A DNA stretch of 32,513 bases from Phormidium pseudopriestleyi FRX01 (lineage in GTDB: Bacteria; Cyanobacteriota; Cyanobacteriia; Cyanobacteriales; Laspinemataceae). Numbering within the stretch: position 1 is the stretch's first letter; every line of letters begins with the position of its first letter. Where the stretch lies: contig NZ_JAFLQW010000283.1 in the NCBI RefSeq assembly GCF_017313335.1, forward strand, positions 1 to 32,513, given 5' to 3'. Made by a program: the position numbers and the translations under genes. A model generated the notes under the pieces. That model ran no database searches and had not been told where the DNA came from. It worked only from the letters and a program-made list of their open reading frames with translations. Positions 1 through 8,697 of this stretch are shown piece after piece.

Positions 1-187
1 ATTTAACTTCAACCAGTCCATCATTGACTCTACGGGTCGTGTGGTCAATACCTGGGCTGATGTGATTAACCGGGCTAACCTGGGTATGGAAGTGATGCAC
101 GAGCGTAATGCTCACAACTTCCCCCTTGATTTGGCTGCTGGCGAAGCGACTCCGGTTGCTTTGACTGCTCCTTCTATCAATGGTTAA
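1..187 (+). CDS. psbA: Photosystem II D1 protein, 3' end (partial)
   Basis: This is the last 61 codons of the D1 reaction-centre protein, cut by the window edge. D1 binds the primary donor, pheophytin, QB and most ligands of the Mn4CaO5 cluster in the thylakoid membrane. The visible tail carries the family's C-terminal metal ligands in [14 protein letters not shown] (the H332, E333, H337, D342 and A344 equivalents). A 16-residue extension beginning AGEATP follows; CtpA removes it after the conserved Ala. The gene ends in TAA at 185-187 and a strong terminator follows. The segment reads STGRVVNTW where many D1 proteins have SQGRVINTW. Residue 130, which separates D1 isoforms, lies outside the window, so the isoform cannot be assigned. 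Confidence 0.97.
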   Translation, partial: FNFNQSIIDSTGRVVNTWADVINRANLGMEVMHERNAHNFPLDLAAGEATPVALTAPSING

Positions 188-201
188 TCTCAGAAAAGAA
201 T

Positions 202-233
202 AAAAAAGCGCCTCCAATTTGGGGGCGCTTTTT
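202..233. terminator. Bidirectional intrinsic terminator between psbA and lrtA
   Basis: A long hairpin pairs AAAAAGCGCC plus TCC with GGG plus GGCGCTTTTT around an AATTT loop, with one G-T wobble. The plus strand ends in a T-run suited to psbA. The minus strand also ends in six T's, so the hairpin can serve the convergent lrtA transcript as well. Confidence 0.85.
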
Positions 234-287
234 ATTTGGGGCTAGACAGAGTTCTGACAACCGATCAAAGAACCAATCTAAGGGAGG

Positions 288-929
288 TCATACTTTGGCC
301 GGGTTAGATTTGCTGGTGGTAGCGTTTGTTTTGCCGTTTTTGGTGTGACCATTGCCATTGCGGGGTTGCAGAACGCCGTAACCGCCGTGGTTGCGTTCGT
401 AAATCACATTAATTTCACCGCTGTCGGCATTGCGGAACATATAGAAGTCGTGATCCACGAGTTGCAGTTGTTCCAAGGCATCGAGAACACTCATCGGAGG
501 CATGGCAAAATATTTGGTTCGCACCACTTCCTCGGGAAGTTCTGGGGTGCGATCGCCAATGAGGTCCTCGACCAGGGGTTGCTCTTCGAGAAGCGTTTCA
601 TTAAGCGTGTCTGGCGCTTGAATTTTCTGAGTGTGACGTTTTTCTTTGTACTTACGCAATTGGCGAGCGATTTTATCAGCGACTAAATCGATGCTTGCGT
701 ACAGATTTTCACTGCTCTCTTCAGCGCGAATGATCGTACCATTTGCAAAAATGGTTACTTCAGCAGTTTGTTTAGAATTGTTCCGAGGATTTTTGGCCAC
801 AGATAGATGGACATCTACTTGTGTGGTCAAGTTTTGAAAGTGACTCACTGCTTTTTCAACCTTTTGGTTGACGTACTCGCGAATGGCCTCGGTTATTTCA
901 ATATTTTTGCCGTGGATAACAAGCTTCAT
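288..929 (-). CDS. lrtA: Ribosome hibernation-promoting factor, long form (LrtA)
   Basis: This 213-residue long-form HPF/LrtA binds the 30S decoding region and promotes 100S ribosome dimers in darkness or stationary phase. Residues about 1-100 form the S30AE domain ([20 protein letters not shown] onward). A charged linker follows, and the C-terminal dimerisation domain lies near residues 140-195 ([20 protein letters not shown]). Length and two-domain order are typical. The start at 929 was chosen because GGAAG lies about 7 bases upstream and MKLVIHG is the family start; a longer reading to 956 has no support. The gene is convergent with psbA. In other cyanobacteria lrtA is light-repressed with a long leader, and here the upstream region contains two inverted repeats. 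Confidence 0.96.
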   Translation of the reverse strand: MKLVIHGKNIEITEAIREYVNQKVEKAVSHFQNLTTQVDVHLSVAKNPRNNSKQTAEVTIFANGTIIRAEESSENLYASIDLVADKIARQLRKYKEKRHTQKIQAPDTLNETLLEEQPLVEDLIGDRTPELPEEVVRTKYFAMPPMSVLDALEQLQLVDHDFYMFRNADSGEINVIYERNHGGYGVLQPRNGNGHTKNGKTNATTSKSNPAKV

Positions 930-1048
930 AATCAATCTTCCCACTGAAGACTCCATCGTATTAATGGTTTAGATATTAGGGTTTGGAGGGATGATAAAAA
1001 AAGCGAAATATGCATATCTCCATGCCCAATTTCTAATAATAGACGGAG

Positions 1049-1135
1049 GGAAAGCGGGGCGGGTAATGCCGCTTTCCTAACATTAGTTCTTTTGCCCGTT
1101 TTTGGCGTTTCGCTCGCTTAAGAACGGAGCCAAAA
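1049..1135 (-). promoter_or_regulatory. Structured upstream/leader region of lrtA (candidate)
   Basis: Two inverted repeats lie 120-206 bases upstream of lrtA. GGAAAGCGG (1049-1057) pairs with CCGCTTTCC (1069-1077). TTTTGGC (1100-1106) pairs with GCCAAAA (1129-1135). Known lrtA transcripts have long 5' leaders, so these may be leader hairpins. No start site can be fixed from sequence alone. Confidence 0.35.
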
Positions 1136-1712
1136 CTTATCAAGGTTGACTACCCTTGAAAGGGTGGAATTACTCTGCCCTGAGTTGCCCATAAATTACG
1201 GCAGATCTTTGAGGCATCGCGGTTGGGAAATGGGTTGGGCGATCGCCCTTCAGTCACCGGAGTCACATGGGACTGTGGATCACTCGTCATCAACTGCGAT
1301 GGTACGAGCTTCAAAGTCTGATGTGCCAGTTGGTCAGCAGGTTCTGTCGATAATGAAGATGATTATAGCAATCAAGACCCAAAATTGTAAGTCTTGGAGA
1401 CTTGAGTGGAAGGGTTCCAGAAATCCTGTCCTCGGGGACAAGGCCACTTAGGGTACTGGATTAGTCAACTAAATGGTCTTCTGCGTTTTATAATAGATGG
1501 CTTTTGGGAAACCCCTCCTGTGCTGTAATTCAACTCCTTACCTTTCAGACTACCACCTTGTATTGAGAATTACACCGAATTTTGTCATCTCTTTAAAATT
1601 CGTTGCAATACGTTACGGAATGACAATCCAGTTAGCCTGGGCTATAGTAGTTATCCGGATTTCCACCCTGATTTTTGCCTAATTTTCTGCCAAAAACCCC
1701 TTGCTTTTTTGG
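1136..1712. other. Gene-free stretch upstream of lipB
   Basis: About 580 bases hold no convincing gene. Short open frames (for example 1146-1451) begin at TTG or weak starts, lack a ribosome binding site and resemble no family I recognise. No tRNA or known small RNA was recognised. The lipB promoter and the distal lrtA control region may lie here. Confidence 0.5.
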
Positions 1713-2429
1713 ATGATATATAGTAGTAGTCTAGCCAATGCTTTTGAAACCCGTTCCCCTCGTCGGCGTTGTGGGTTCTACAATCTCGATCGCCTCCCCT
1801 ATCGGGACGCTTGGACCTGGCAGCAGTCTCTGGTGGCTGCCCGACGGTCAAATCCAGAGTTAGAGGATGTCTTGATTTTGCTGGAACATCCTCCGGTTTA
1901 TACCCTGGGAAAAGGGGCGAGTTTAGAATTTCTCAAGTTTGACCCCACCTGTAGCGATGTGGAACTGCATCGGGTGGAGCGTGGGGGTGAGGTCACTTAT
2001 CATTGTCCGGGTCAAATCGTGGGTTACCCGATTTTGAATCTGCGATATTACCAGACGGACTTGCACTGGTATTTGCGGCAGCTTGAAGAGGTGATTCTTC
2101 AGGTGTTGGCTGAGTATGGCTTAAAGGGCGATCGCCTGACGGGGTTGACCGGAGTTTGGCTGGAGGGGCGAAAAATAGCGGCGATCGGGATTAAAGTCAG
2201 TCGATGGATTACGATGCACGGTTTTGCGCTGAATGTTTGCCCGGATTTAAAAGGATTTGAACAAATAGTCCCTTGTGGGATTGCCAACAAACCCGTGGGT
2301 AGTTTGGCTGAATTTGTAGAGGGGATTAACCCTGATCGGGTGCGCCAGCAAATCGCCACAGCGTTTGCCGATATCTTTGCCGTTGAATTGAGTGAGTTAA
2401 AATTGCCTACACAGGCCGAGCAGATTTAA
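1713..2429 (+). CDS. lipB: Octanoyltransferase LipB (lipoate biosynthesis)
   Basis: LipB transfers octanoate from acyl carrier protein to the lipoyl domains of 2-oxoacid dehydrogenases and the glycine cleavage H protein. LipA then inserts sulfur. The 238-residue reading shows the family motifs [12 protein letters not shown] (about 90-101), the catalytic lysine in AAIGIKV (K161), [10 protein letters not shown], and the acyl-thioester cysteine in PCGI (C188). The frame is open back to a TTG at 1701, but ATG at 1713 is the better start. Neither has a clear Shine-Dalgarno. The 20 or so residues before [11 protein letters not shown] look like an extension relative to usual LipB, so a later start is possible. 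lipA is not in the window. Confidence 0.95.
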   Translation: MIYSSSLANAFETRSPRRRCGFYNLDRLPYRDAWTWQQSLVAARRSNPELEDVLILLEHPPVYTLGKGASLEFLKFDPTCSDVELHRVERGGEVTYHCPGQIVGYPILNLRYYQTDLHWYLRQLEEVILQVLAEYGLKGDRLTGLTGVWLEGRKIAAIGIKVSRWITMHGFALNVCPDLKGFEQIVPCGIANKPVGSLAEFVEGINPDRVRQQIATAFADIFAVELSELKLPTQAEQI

Positions 2430-2782
2430 GCGCGATCGCCATAGAATCAGTGCGATCGCTCAGTTTAGGGTGCATCAACATCAAAAACTCAGAGGGGATA
2501 AGCATTTGAAGCATTTATCCTGCCAGTTCGAGGCGGCTTGATCGCCAATGCCAGGGTATCCGGTGAGCGATCTCCGGTTCCCCAGTGTCTGATTGATAGC
2601 GCTTTAAAGATTAAAAAAGGATAAAGAATCGAAAATCGGCTCAATCCTGCATTCAGAGGTCGATCAGATCGCAGCCTGGATTGTCGCCATCCTCTCTTGA
2701 GAAACTCTCCCATCAGCTTGATTGCACATCCGCGCACCCCGTTGGGGGTAAGCGCGGGAATTTTAACATCCCTTCCCCAATT
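2430..2782. other. Intergenic stretch after lipB
   Basis: About 350 bases begin with two close GCGATCGC-type sites just after the lipB stop. No hairpin followed by a T-run, no RNA gene and no convincing coding frame were seen. Confidence 0.5.
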
Positions 2783-3145
2783 ATGAGTTCATCTACCAAC
2801 TCCAGGGATCCCTTTCTTACCCAACTGATTGAATTTAGTAAAAAGGCAACAGTCTCCAAACCATCAAGAAAGTGGCGGCGTTTTTTATCAAGCAAAATTG
2901 AAGCCCTATCAGACTTAGGAGCGATCGCCAGATCCGATTTTACCGCCAATTCCTGTGATTTCTCCACCGGGACAGCCGAACCCTTGTCTGCCCTAAAAGA
3001 ACGAGATACTCAAGCCTTAGCCGAACTATTCGAGGACGAAGAGATCGAAGCCATCCAAGCCGATGTTCTTCTTTGTTTGAGCTTCTTGTCTCCCGCACCC
3101 TGTTGGGACGAGCAAGCTTTTGAGTTTTTAAAAGAATTCCTTTAA
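2783..3145 (+). CDS. Hypothetical protein, 120 residues
   Basis: I do not recognise this protein. From ATG 2783 it gives 120 residues starting MSSSTNSRDPF. A basic stretch (KPSRKWRRFLSSK) lies near residue 30 and an acidic segment (LAELFEDEEIEAIQAD) near residue 90. It has no signal peptide, membrane span or known catalytic motif. The frame stays open upstream to a TTG at 2681, but those residues look non-coding. No good Shine-Dalgarno precedes the ATG. HIP1-type sites occur inside the frame, as in neighbouring genes. The frame and its predicted helical content make it a plausible cyanobacterial orphan, but this is not certain. Confidence 0.5.
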   Translation: MSSSTNSRDPFLTQLIEFSKKATVSKPSRKWRRFLSSKIEALSDLGAIARSDFTANSCDFSTGTAEPLSALKERDTQALAELFEDEEIEAIQADVLLCLSFLSPAPCWDEQAFEFLKEFL

Positions 3146-3163
3146 CCCTCGGATTTTTTGCGT

Positions 3164-3250
3164 TATAATAGCAAGATAAAGCATCAAATCAACCCCAAAC
3201 CCGATTAGCAACCAGGGCGATCGTCAATGGATCGCCCTGGTTGCTAATTC
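3164..3250 (+). ncRNA. Candidate small RNA: -10 box plus perfect 19-bp hairpin
   Basis: TATAAT at 3164-3169 matches the -10 consensus. About 35 bases further, 3204-3222 and 3230-3248 form a perfect 19-bp inverted repeat with a 7-base loop; its outer arm starts ATTAGCAACCAGGG. A transcript starting near 3176 would consist of a short 5' tail and this hairpin. No T-run follows, so it may instead be a dispersed palindromic element. No coding frame fits. Confidence 0.35.
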
Positions 3251-3607
3251 ATACATTCTCCACAGCCAAAAGCAATGTCCTTTCCCAAAGCTTGTCCCCA
3301 CTCCGAACAACCGATTCAATTGAAAACACTGAAGGTCACTTCACCCTGAGACAGAAGGATTGAGTAACACTTGCTCCAGTTCACGACTACAATAACAAAC
3401 AATCCGAGGGATTTCTAAATCATCAACCCTTAAAAAAATAGCCACTTTACCCTAAATCGGCTTAACCCCACGGGAACAAAGAAGGAGAAATTTAGAATCC
3501 TCCATTCACTATTTACCGAGAAAATTTCTCTATTTTCTCTTTCCATCCCCCATCCCCGGTTACCAAACCCCCATTACCTAACCCTTGTTTATCATCATTC
3601 TTTTGAT
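3251..3607. other. Intergenic stretch upstream of the ABC exporter genes
   Basis: About 360 bases with no coding frame, RNA gene or repeat recognised. The promoter of the permease/ATPase pair presumably lies here, but no clear -35/-10 pair stands out. Confidence 0.45.
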
Positions 3608-4789
3608 ATGCCTTCAATAGCCCGAAAAAACCTATTTGAAGATCTCCCACGCTTTCTCGTCGCCCAAGCAGGCATCATGTTTGCGGTGAGTTTGATTACC
3701 ATTCAAACTGGAATCTTTAAAGGGGTCATGCGCTCAACAGCCTTACTGGTGGACTATTCTCCAGCGGATATTTGGGTCAGTTCCCAGGATATGGAAACCT
3801 TAGAAATGACCCTGCATATGCCCTACAAGCGATTGAGCGAGGCTCAAGAAGTGGAAGGGGTCGCCCAAGCGGAAGCGCTGATCGTCCAGGGGACCTTGTG
3901 GCGAGATTCAACGGGGCATATCAACCATGTCCGGGTGTTTGGATTTGACCCAGATGGCGAACTCTTTGTACCGGGACAGATTGTCCGAGGCAGCGATCGC
4001 GACCTCCACAGACCCTACACCATGTTTGTGGATGAAGCGAGCTTTGATACCCTGAAGGTGTCATGGCTGGGGGACAAAGTGGAAGTCGGGGCATTTTCCG
4101 CCACGGTTGTGGGATTCACCCATGACACTCAATCGATTGTGGCGAGTCCCTATATTTTCGCTTCTTTAGATAATGCCAATGCCTTCACGACGACTCGTCC
4201 CAGTGAAGAGGCGGCTTCTGAAGTCCAAGAGGATCCAGAACCCTTAACAGAGGATGACCCGATCACCTATATTTTGGTGAAAGCTGAACCGGGACAAAAT
4301 TTGCAGGAACTCAAAGAGAGACTACAAGAGGCATTGCCCTATACCCGCGCTTATACTCAGGAAGAAATGGCCCAACTCAACCGCGTTTATTGGCAAGATC
4401 GGACGGGAATTGGCTTTGTGCTGAGTTTGGGGGCCGGGGTGGGGGTGATGGTCGGGATGGTGGTTGTTGGACAGATTCTGTACGCTTCTGTCTCGGATCA
4501 CATCAAAGAATTTGGCACCCTGAAGGCGATGGGGGCCTCCCAGAGCGTGATTTATGGGGTGATTATTGAACAGGCGCTGTGGATGGCTGTGTTAGGATAC
4601 CTGCCAGGAATGATGCTGTGTTGGGGGATCCAATCATGGGCGCTGGCGGCCCAGGGATTGACTATTCTGATTTCACCGGGGACTGCTGTTGGGGTATTTG
4701 GGATTACGGTGGTGATGTGTGTATCTTCTGCAATTTTTGCCATTCAGAAAATTAACCGAGTCGATCCAGCGATTGTTTTTAAAGCCTAG
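3608..4789 (+). CDS. devC: FtsX/MacB-like ABC exporter permease, DevC type
   Basis: This 393-residue permease has the FtsX/DevC layout. One membrane span lies near residues 15-37, a large external domain covers about 40-265, and three C-terminal spans lie near 272-298, 322-346 and 357-382. The cytoplasmic loop EFGTLKAMGASQSVIYGVII is the family's typical coupling segment. DevC works with the ATPase DevA and the membrane-fusion protein DevB, together with a TolC-type outer-membrane channel. In heterocyst formers this exports envelope glycolipid; in other cyanobacteria the homologues have other or unknown cargo. The ATPase follows 106 bases downstream on the same strand. No devB is adjacent, because the 3.1-3.6 kb stretch upstream is non-coding. 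Confidence 0.88.
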   Translation: MPSIARKNLFEDLPRFLVAQAGIMFAVSLITIQTGIFKGVMRSTALLVDYSPADIWVSSQDMETLEMTLHMPYKRLSEAQEVEGVAQAEALIVQGTLWRDSTGHINHVRVFGFDPDGELFVPGQIVRGSDRDLHRPYTMFVDEASFDTLKVSWLGDKVEVGAFSATVVGFTHDTQSIVASPYIFASLDNANAFTTTRPSEEAASEVQEDPEPLTEDDPITYILVKAEPGQNLQELKERLQEALPYTRAYTQEEMAQLNRVYWQDRTGIGFVLSLGAGVGVMVGMVVVGQILYASVSDHIKEFGTLKAMGASQSVIYGVIIEQALWMAVLGYLPGMMLCWGIQSWALAAQGLTILISPGTAVGVFGITVVMCVSSAIFAIQKINRVDPAIVFKA

Positions 4790-4895
4790 GTTGCAATTCT
4801 TGGGGAGATTGGTCATAATTACTCAGACCGATCGGGGGATGACGATTTTAAAAGTGGCACAAACAATTAGACTAGGGTGATGGACGAGTGCCAGA

Positions 4896-5684
4896 ATGCG
4901 ATCGGGCATCCTCTTAACTTATAAATCTATGAGAAATCTCTCCACTCAGGTGATTGCACCCTCGTTAGCTGCATCAACAGCGGCATCGACAACAATGGGC
5001 GCGATTAAAGCTAGAGGCGTCAAGATGGTCTTCGAGTCTGGTTCCGAGGAGTTTCATGCCCTTAAAGGGATTGATTTGGAAGTCCGTCCCGGAGATATTC
5101 AACTTTTGATGGGACCATCGGGTTCGGGCAAAACGACCTTGCTCTCAATTTTGGCTGGGATGCTAACCCCAACAGCGGGAACGGTTAAATTACTCGGCGA
5201 AGAAATTACCTGGATGTCCCGGGCTGAATTATCCCGGTTTCGCCGAGATAATATTGGCTTTATTTTTCAAGGTTTTAATTTATTTCCGGCACTCACGGCG
5301 ACGGAAAATGTGGAAGTGGCGCTGAATTTGAAAGGAATTCGGGGACGCAATGCTCACCTCGAAGCGCAGCATCTTCTGGAACAAGTGGGTTTGGGAGAGA
5401 AAGTTAATCAGTTGCCTCGGGATTTATCCGGTGGACAAAAACAACGGGTGGCGATCGCCCGTGCTTTGGCAGGTCATCCCCAGTTAATTATGGCCGATGA
5501 ACCCACGGCAGCTCTAGATTCTCATAGTGGTCATGCCGTTATCGAACTGCTTCGCAAATTGGCAAAAGAAGGGGGTAGCACGGTCTTAATGGTCACTCAC
5601 GATCCGCGCATTCTGGATGTGGCCGATCGCATTCTCTATCTCGAAGATGGGGAATTACAAAAGCCCCCTTCAGATTTAAGTTAG
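4896..5684 (+). CDS. devA: ABC transporter ATPase, DevA/MacB (LolD-like) type
   Basis: This 262-residue nucleotide-binding subunit would power the DevC-type permease just upstream. Motifs are complete: Walker A GPSGSGKT (73-80), Q-loop in FIFQGFNLF (Q125), signature LSGGQKQRVAIARAL (177 on), Walker B LIMADEP (197-203), D-loop and switch H235. About 35 N-terminal residues precede the usual family start (AIKARGVKMVF). ATGs at 4929 and 4995 are therefore alternative starts; none has a strong Shine-Dalgarno. A palindromic repeat and an intrinsic terminator follow. The ATPase assignment is firm, but the exact substrate cannot be read from sequence. Confidence 0.9.
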   Translation: MRSGILLTYKSMRNLSTQVIAPSLAASTAASTTMGAIKARGVKMVFESGSEEFHALKGIDLEVRPGDIQLLMGPSGSGKTTLLSILAGMLTPTAGTVKLLGEEITWMSRAELSRFRRDNIGFIFQGFNLFPALTATENVEVALNLKGIRGRNAHLEAQHLLEQVGLGEKVNQLPRDLSGGQKQRVAIARALAGHPQLIMADEPTAALDSHSGHAVIELLRKLAKEGGSTVLMVTHDPRILDVADRILYLEDGELQKPPSDLS

Positions 5685-5726
5685 GTTTGATAGCGAGTCT
5701 TACAGCAATTGAGCCATTACACTGAT

Positions 5727-5781
5727 GGAGTGGGAGCATCTTGCTCCCTACGACTCTAAGGGAGCCAGATGCTCCCACTCC
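5727..5781. repeat. Palindromic repeat (GGGAGCATC family)
   Basis: The arms 5727-5741 and 5767-5781 (GAGTGGGAGCATCT and its complement) pair perfectly. The inner arms GCTCCCT (5743-5749) and AGGGAGC (5759-5765) extend the stem. Related hairpins occur at about 26946-26967 and 27037-27060, so this is a dispersed family in this genome. Confidence 0.75.
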
Positions 5782-5863
5782 TCAATTCTATGAGGCTCAG
5801 ACTGCTACAAACAATGCGCTAGAGGGCATCTAAATCAGATATCTCGATAGAATTTAGAATTCA

Positions 5864-5894
5864 GCAAAGGGAGCAAAATGCTCCCTTTGCTTTT
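5864..5894 (+). terminator. Intrinsic terminator after the ABC genes
   Basis: A perfect 11-bp stem, GCAAAGGGAGC (5864-5874) with GCTCCCTTTGC (5880-5890), has a 5-base loop and is followed by TTTT. It closes the exporter transcript. Confidence 0.8.
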
Positions 5895-5914
5895 GCCGTT
5901 ATTTTATCCCAAAT

Positions 5915-7465
5915 TCACACAATTTTTGAGAAATTATTCACAATTTTTGAGAAATTCTTAACCACCCAATAGATTAAAAAACCCACCCAAACTGTCCAGA
6001 CTGGAATTAAGGCTAACAAAGTCTCTTGAGAGAACCATTGATTCAAGAAGTTACCCTGTATGCGATCTGTTGAAACCGTGGGTTCGGGACCGACTTGAAT
6101 CTGGGTTTCGGTTCCTGAAAATCCAACTTGAATGCCTACTCTGGTATTTTCTTCGGGATTATAAGGGACAAGTGCGAGGGTGTCAAGTTTTTGAATCTCT
6201 AAATCCTCGGATGTTTCTCCCATTAAAAAATCGTTTTGTGATATTTGGAGTGATTGCCTTGCCATCCGAATCTGACCGGCGATCGCAGTAGACTCATAGA
6301 CCTTTGTATCTGTAGCCGTTTGTGCTCTTTGCCTGCGGTAAAATCGCACATCTTCCACATTTAGATTACCTGGTATCCATTGAGGCGAGGGTGACGGAAC
6401 GATCGCCGCGATCGCTGCTTGTTCTCTCAAGGTTAAAGTTAGCCGTTTTTCCTCGGGAATCCAGGTAAATTCTAAGGGAGTATCGAGGTTGGGGCGACTA
6501 CTCCCGGACTGAAGTTCGGTAATTTGATATCCTCTTAAACGAACAAGCAACGGCTGATTGCCCAAGTCGAGTTCTAGCACATTGGGACGAATCGCTGGTT
6601 GCAAGACAAGATGGAGACGACCGCGATCATAACTCAACTGTTCGACTAAGGTATGTTGTCTTAACCATAAGCGTCTGAGCGTCAGTTCACTGCGGCGATC
6701 GGCTTCAACGGGCGTGATTTCCCATTCACTCTCGGCAGTGGGCAGATCAACGGTGAGGCTGGATAACTGATTCAATCGCGGATCATTGGCATTCTCAAAT
6801 CGTCCGGTTAAAGTGAAGTTTTGTTCCCCGGCGATCGCCATCTGACGCAACCCGCTTATCCCTTCAAATAAAACAACACTTTGGGGTGATTCTCCATATC
6901 TAAAGCTGAGTTCTTCTACCAGAATACTGCCTTCAAAGGGATGGGGAAAGGGGAGGAATGTTACCAAGGGAAGGACGGCTAGGCACAGGGCAATTAATGC
7001 GATCGCCCGATAGAACTCTTGAGGCAGTCTCCCGGGTTGCTTCCGGGGCGGATCCTCCGGCGGAATTGACTGTAGCCTGGGTTTAGAAATGCCTGACTTG
7101 CCAATGGAATTTCCCAAGGCTGGAACGGTACGGGCCAGTGTTGGCAAATGGGTAATATACCAGACAATCAATTCAATCAGATGGATCAACAACCAGAAGC
7201 CTTGAAAGGCGAATTGCCACATCCCCAGCAGTAGCCATTTGAAGGGGAAGAGTAAAATCATGAAATTTCTCTGGGCGATCGCTTCCTTGACTTGCATGAG
7301 CGATCGCTGTATCCACATCCGGAGTTCTGAAAATGCCCACAGCAACAATTCAATTAGCTGAATCCCCAGCCAAAACAGGTTAACTAGCAGGTTCCAGATG
7401 ACCACAAGAACCCACCGACCGAATTCCTGTAACCCCTTAAAAATTAGTTGAACGCTTGGTTTCAC
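5915..7465 (-). CDS. Unknown multi-span membrane protein
   Basis: This 516-residue protein is not one I recognise. Two similar hydrophobic N-terminal blocks (about 17-48 and 68-107) share the pattern IQLIELLLWAFS / IHLIELIVWYIT and look like a duplicated membrane hairpin. A proline-rich linker, a span near 155-175, a beta-rich domain of about 300 residues and a last span near 481-502 follow. The topology suggests a large non-membrane domain held between two spans. The C-terminus ends in a tandem 7-residue repeat (NFSKIVN, NFSKIV) caused by a 21-bp DNA duplication at 5918-5959. No catalytic motif is visible. It is transcribed convergently with the ABC exporter genes, with no co-directional neighbour. 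Confidence 0.75.
   Translation of the reverse strand: MKPSVQLIFKGLQEFGRWVLVVIWNLLVNLFWLGIQLIELLLWAFSELRMWIQRSLMQVKEAIAQRNFMILLFPFKWLLLGMWQFAFQGFWLLIHLIELIVWYITHLPTLARTVPALGNSIGKSGISKPRLQSIPPEDPPRKQPGRLPQEFYRAIALIALCLAVLPLVTFLPFPHPFEGSILVEELSFRYGESPQSVVLFEGISGLRQMAIAGEQNFTLTGRFENANDPRLNQLSSLTVDLPTAESEWEITPVEADRRSELTLRRLWLRQHTLVEQLSYDRGRLHLVLQPAIRPNVLELDLGNQPLLVRLRGYQITELQSGSSRPNLDTPLEFTWIPEEKRLTLTLREQAAIAAIVPSPSPQWIPGNLNVEDVRFYRRQRAQTATDTKVYESTAIAGQIRMARQSLQISQNDFLMGETSEDLEIQKLDTLALVPYNPEENTRVGIQVGFSGTETQIQVGPEPTVSTDRIQGNFLNQWFSQETLLALIPVWTVWVGFLIYWVVKNFSKIVNNFSKIV
5918..5959. repeat. 21-bp tandem duplication at a gene's 3' end
   Basis: Two adjacent 21-bp copies (5918-5938, 5939-5959) differ only at the second base from the end. 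Being a multiple of three, the duplication lengthens the C-terminus of the membrane protein by seven residues. Confidence 0.85.
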
Positions 7466-8697
7466 AAATGGTTGAAGGCTTTGATTGCTTTAAGACAAGA
7501 GCATCATACCATTTTAGATTTTTTAATCGGGCTTGAGGCGATCGTCACGTCACCGCCGACACCCCACCCTAACCAGGACCAAGACACAGGTCCGGGAACC
7601 GTCGCTGCTCTTAAGCTTAAAAAACCTACTCTTGTAAGCCCCAAACCGATGGCGGCCCCCCTTCGACCCTTCGACCCTTCGACCCTTCGACCCGCTCAGG
7701 GCTCAGGGCTCAGGGTTCAGGGCTCAGGGAGAGGGGTTCGGGGTCAGGGTTCTGAAATCTGCTATATTGCCCAAAATCTGCCTCAGAAACCCAGGGTGAC
7801 TGCCTCCATACGCTCTGTACCCACAGGCGATCGCAAAGGCTAGAGAGTTCAGACAGCCGATCATCCACTTGAGTTGCGACTTTGGAATGCTCGTTTTCGG
7901 AAAATCTATGCCAATAGATAGAGGTTATTTTCTGCGTTTTCCTATGGTTTTCGTCCCTGAAGGGGATTGATAAATTTTTCTTTTGATTCACAAGTATTTT
8001 GGATGAATTATATCATTTTAGTTGATGGCGATCGGTGTAGTTTTTTCGGGAGAAACTGGGTAAACTCATGTATAGAGAGTTTCTCACGCGATTAACTCTC
8101 CAGAAGGACGTTTTATCCAAAGGAATGCAGGTGTTTATAAGCTGATGCAAGAGTTTGAGCTCGCCAGGAGAAATCACGGGTTCTATCTTTGAGACTGATG
8201 CTTCTATCAAGAGGCTTTGGGTGCAAAAATCAATCCGCGATCGCCTTACCCATAGTTTTTTCTCTACCCCTGGTGAGTATTTTTGCTGATTGCCAAAATT
8301 GTATTATTGTTGTAGCATAGGTAGAGGGGCTTGCCCCTAACGAAGGAACACCACAAGGAACATCACTCTGTAGAGAGATAGAGATGCTCTTTGAGTGAAC
8401 CCTAAACCTTCAAACCCAGTCCAAAAGGAAAGGAGACTCATCCAGTCACAGCGGGACGCATTTGCGAAAAAGCTAGAAGTAAAGTTTTTCTAAAAAATTT
8501 ATCCCATTGCCTACTCCCGCAGCAGGATTCAGGTCAAGAAAGGTAGGTGGTAAACTCAGGGTACTAAGTAGCAAGCTCTCTCATTCAGTGGGGAAACCCC
8601 CCTCTTACTCGGGTTTAAAAGTACGGAGATTGCCCTATTGAAGACGCTGTTAAAGGCGAGTGAAATAGTGCACGATCTGTAAATAGAGGAGAATATC
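7466..8697. other. Long gene-poor stretch
   Basis: About 1.2 kb hold no convincing gene. The contents seen are an expanded repeat at 7659-7728, a lone CRISPR-repeat-like hairpin near 7947-7973, and an 8-bp inverted repeat at 8050-8057/8078-8085. Short frames on both strands (7710-7991, 8013-8210) lack ribosome sites and family resemblance. The stretch may be decayed sequence. Confidence 0.45.
7659..7728. repeat. Composite microsatellite: 9-mer then 7-mer array
   Basis: About four copies of CTTCGACCC are followed directly by about five copies of GCTCAGG (7694-7728). The same two-part structure recurs at 26787-26849. An unexpanded form (CCCTTCGACAAGCTCAGGGC) occurs at 10356-10375. Confidence 0.85.

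Noticed and set aside
1146-1451. 101-residue plus-strand frame
   Set aside because: TTG start, no ribosome site and no protein-like pattern.
7448-7843. 131-residue plus-strand frame
   Set aside because: It overlaps the start of the minus-strand membrane protein and runs through the composite microsatellite.
7947-7973. CRISPR-repeat-like segment (GTTTTCGTCCCTGAAGGGGA)
   Set aside because: It resembles cyanobacterial CRISPR repeats, but only one copy is present, with no spacers and no cas genes nearby.
7710-8210. Two minus-strand frames (7710-7991, 8013-8210)
   Set aside because: Low complexity in part, no ribosome sites and no family resemblance; possibly decayed sequence.
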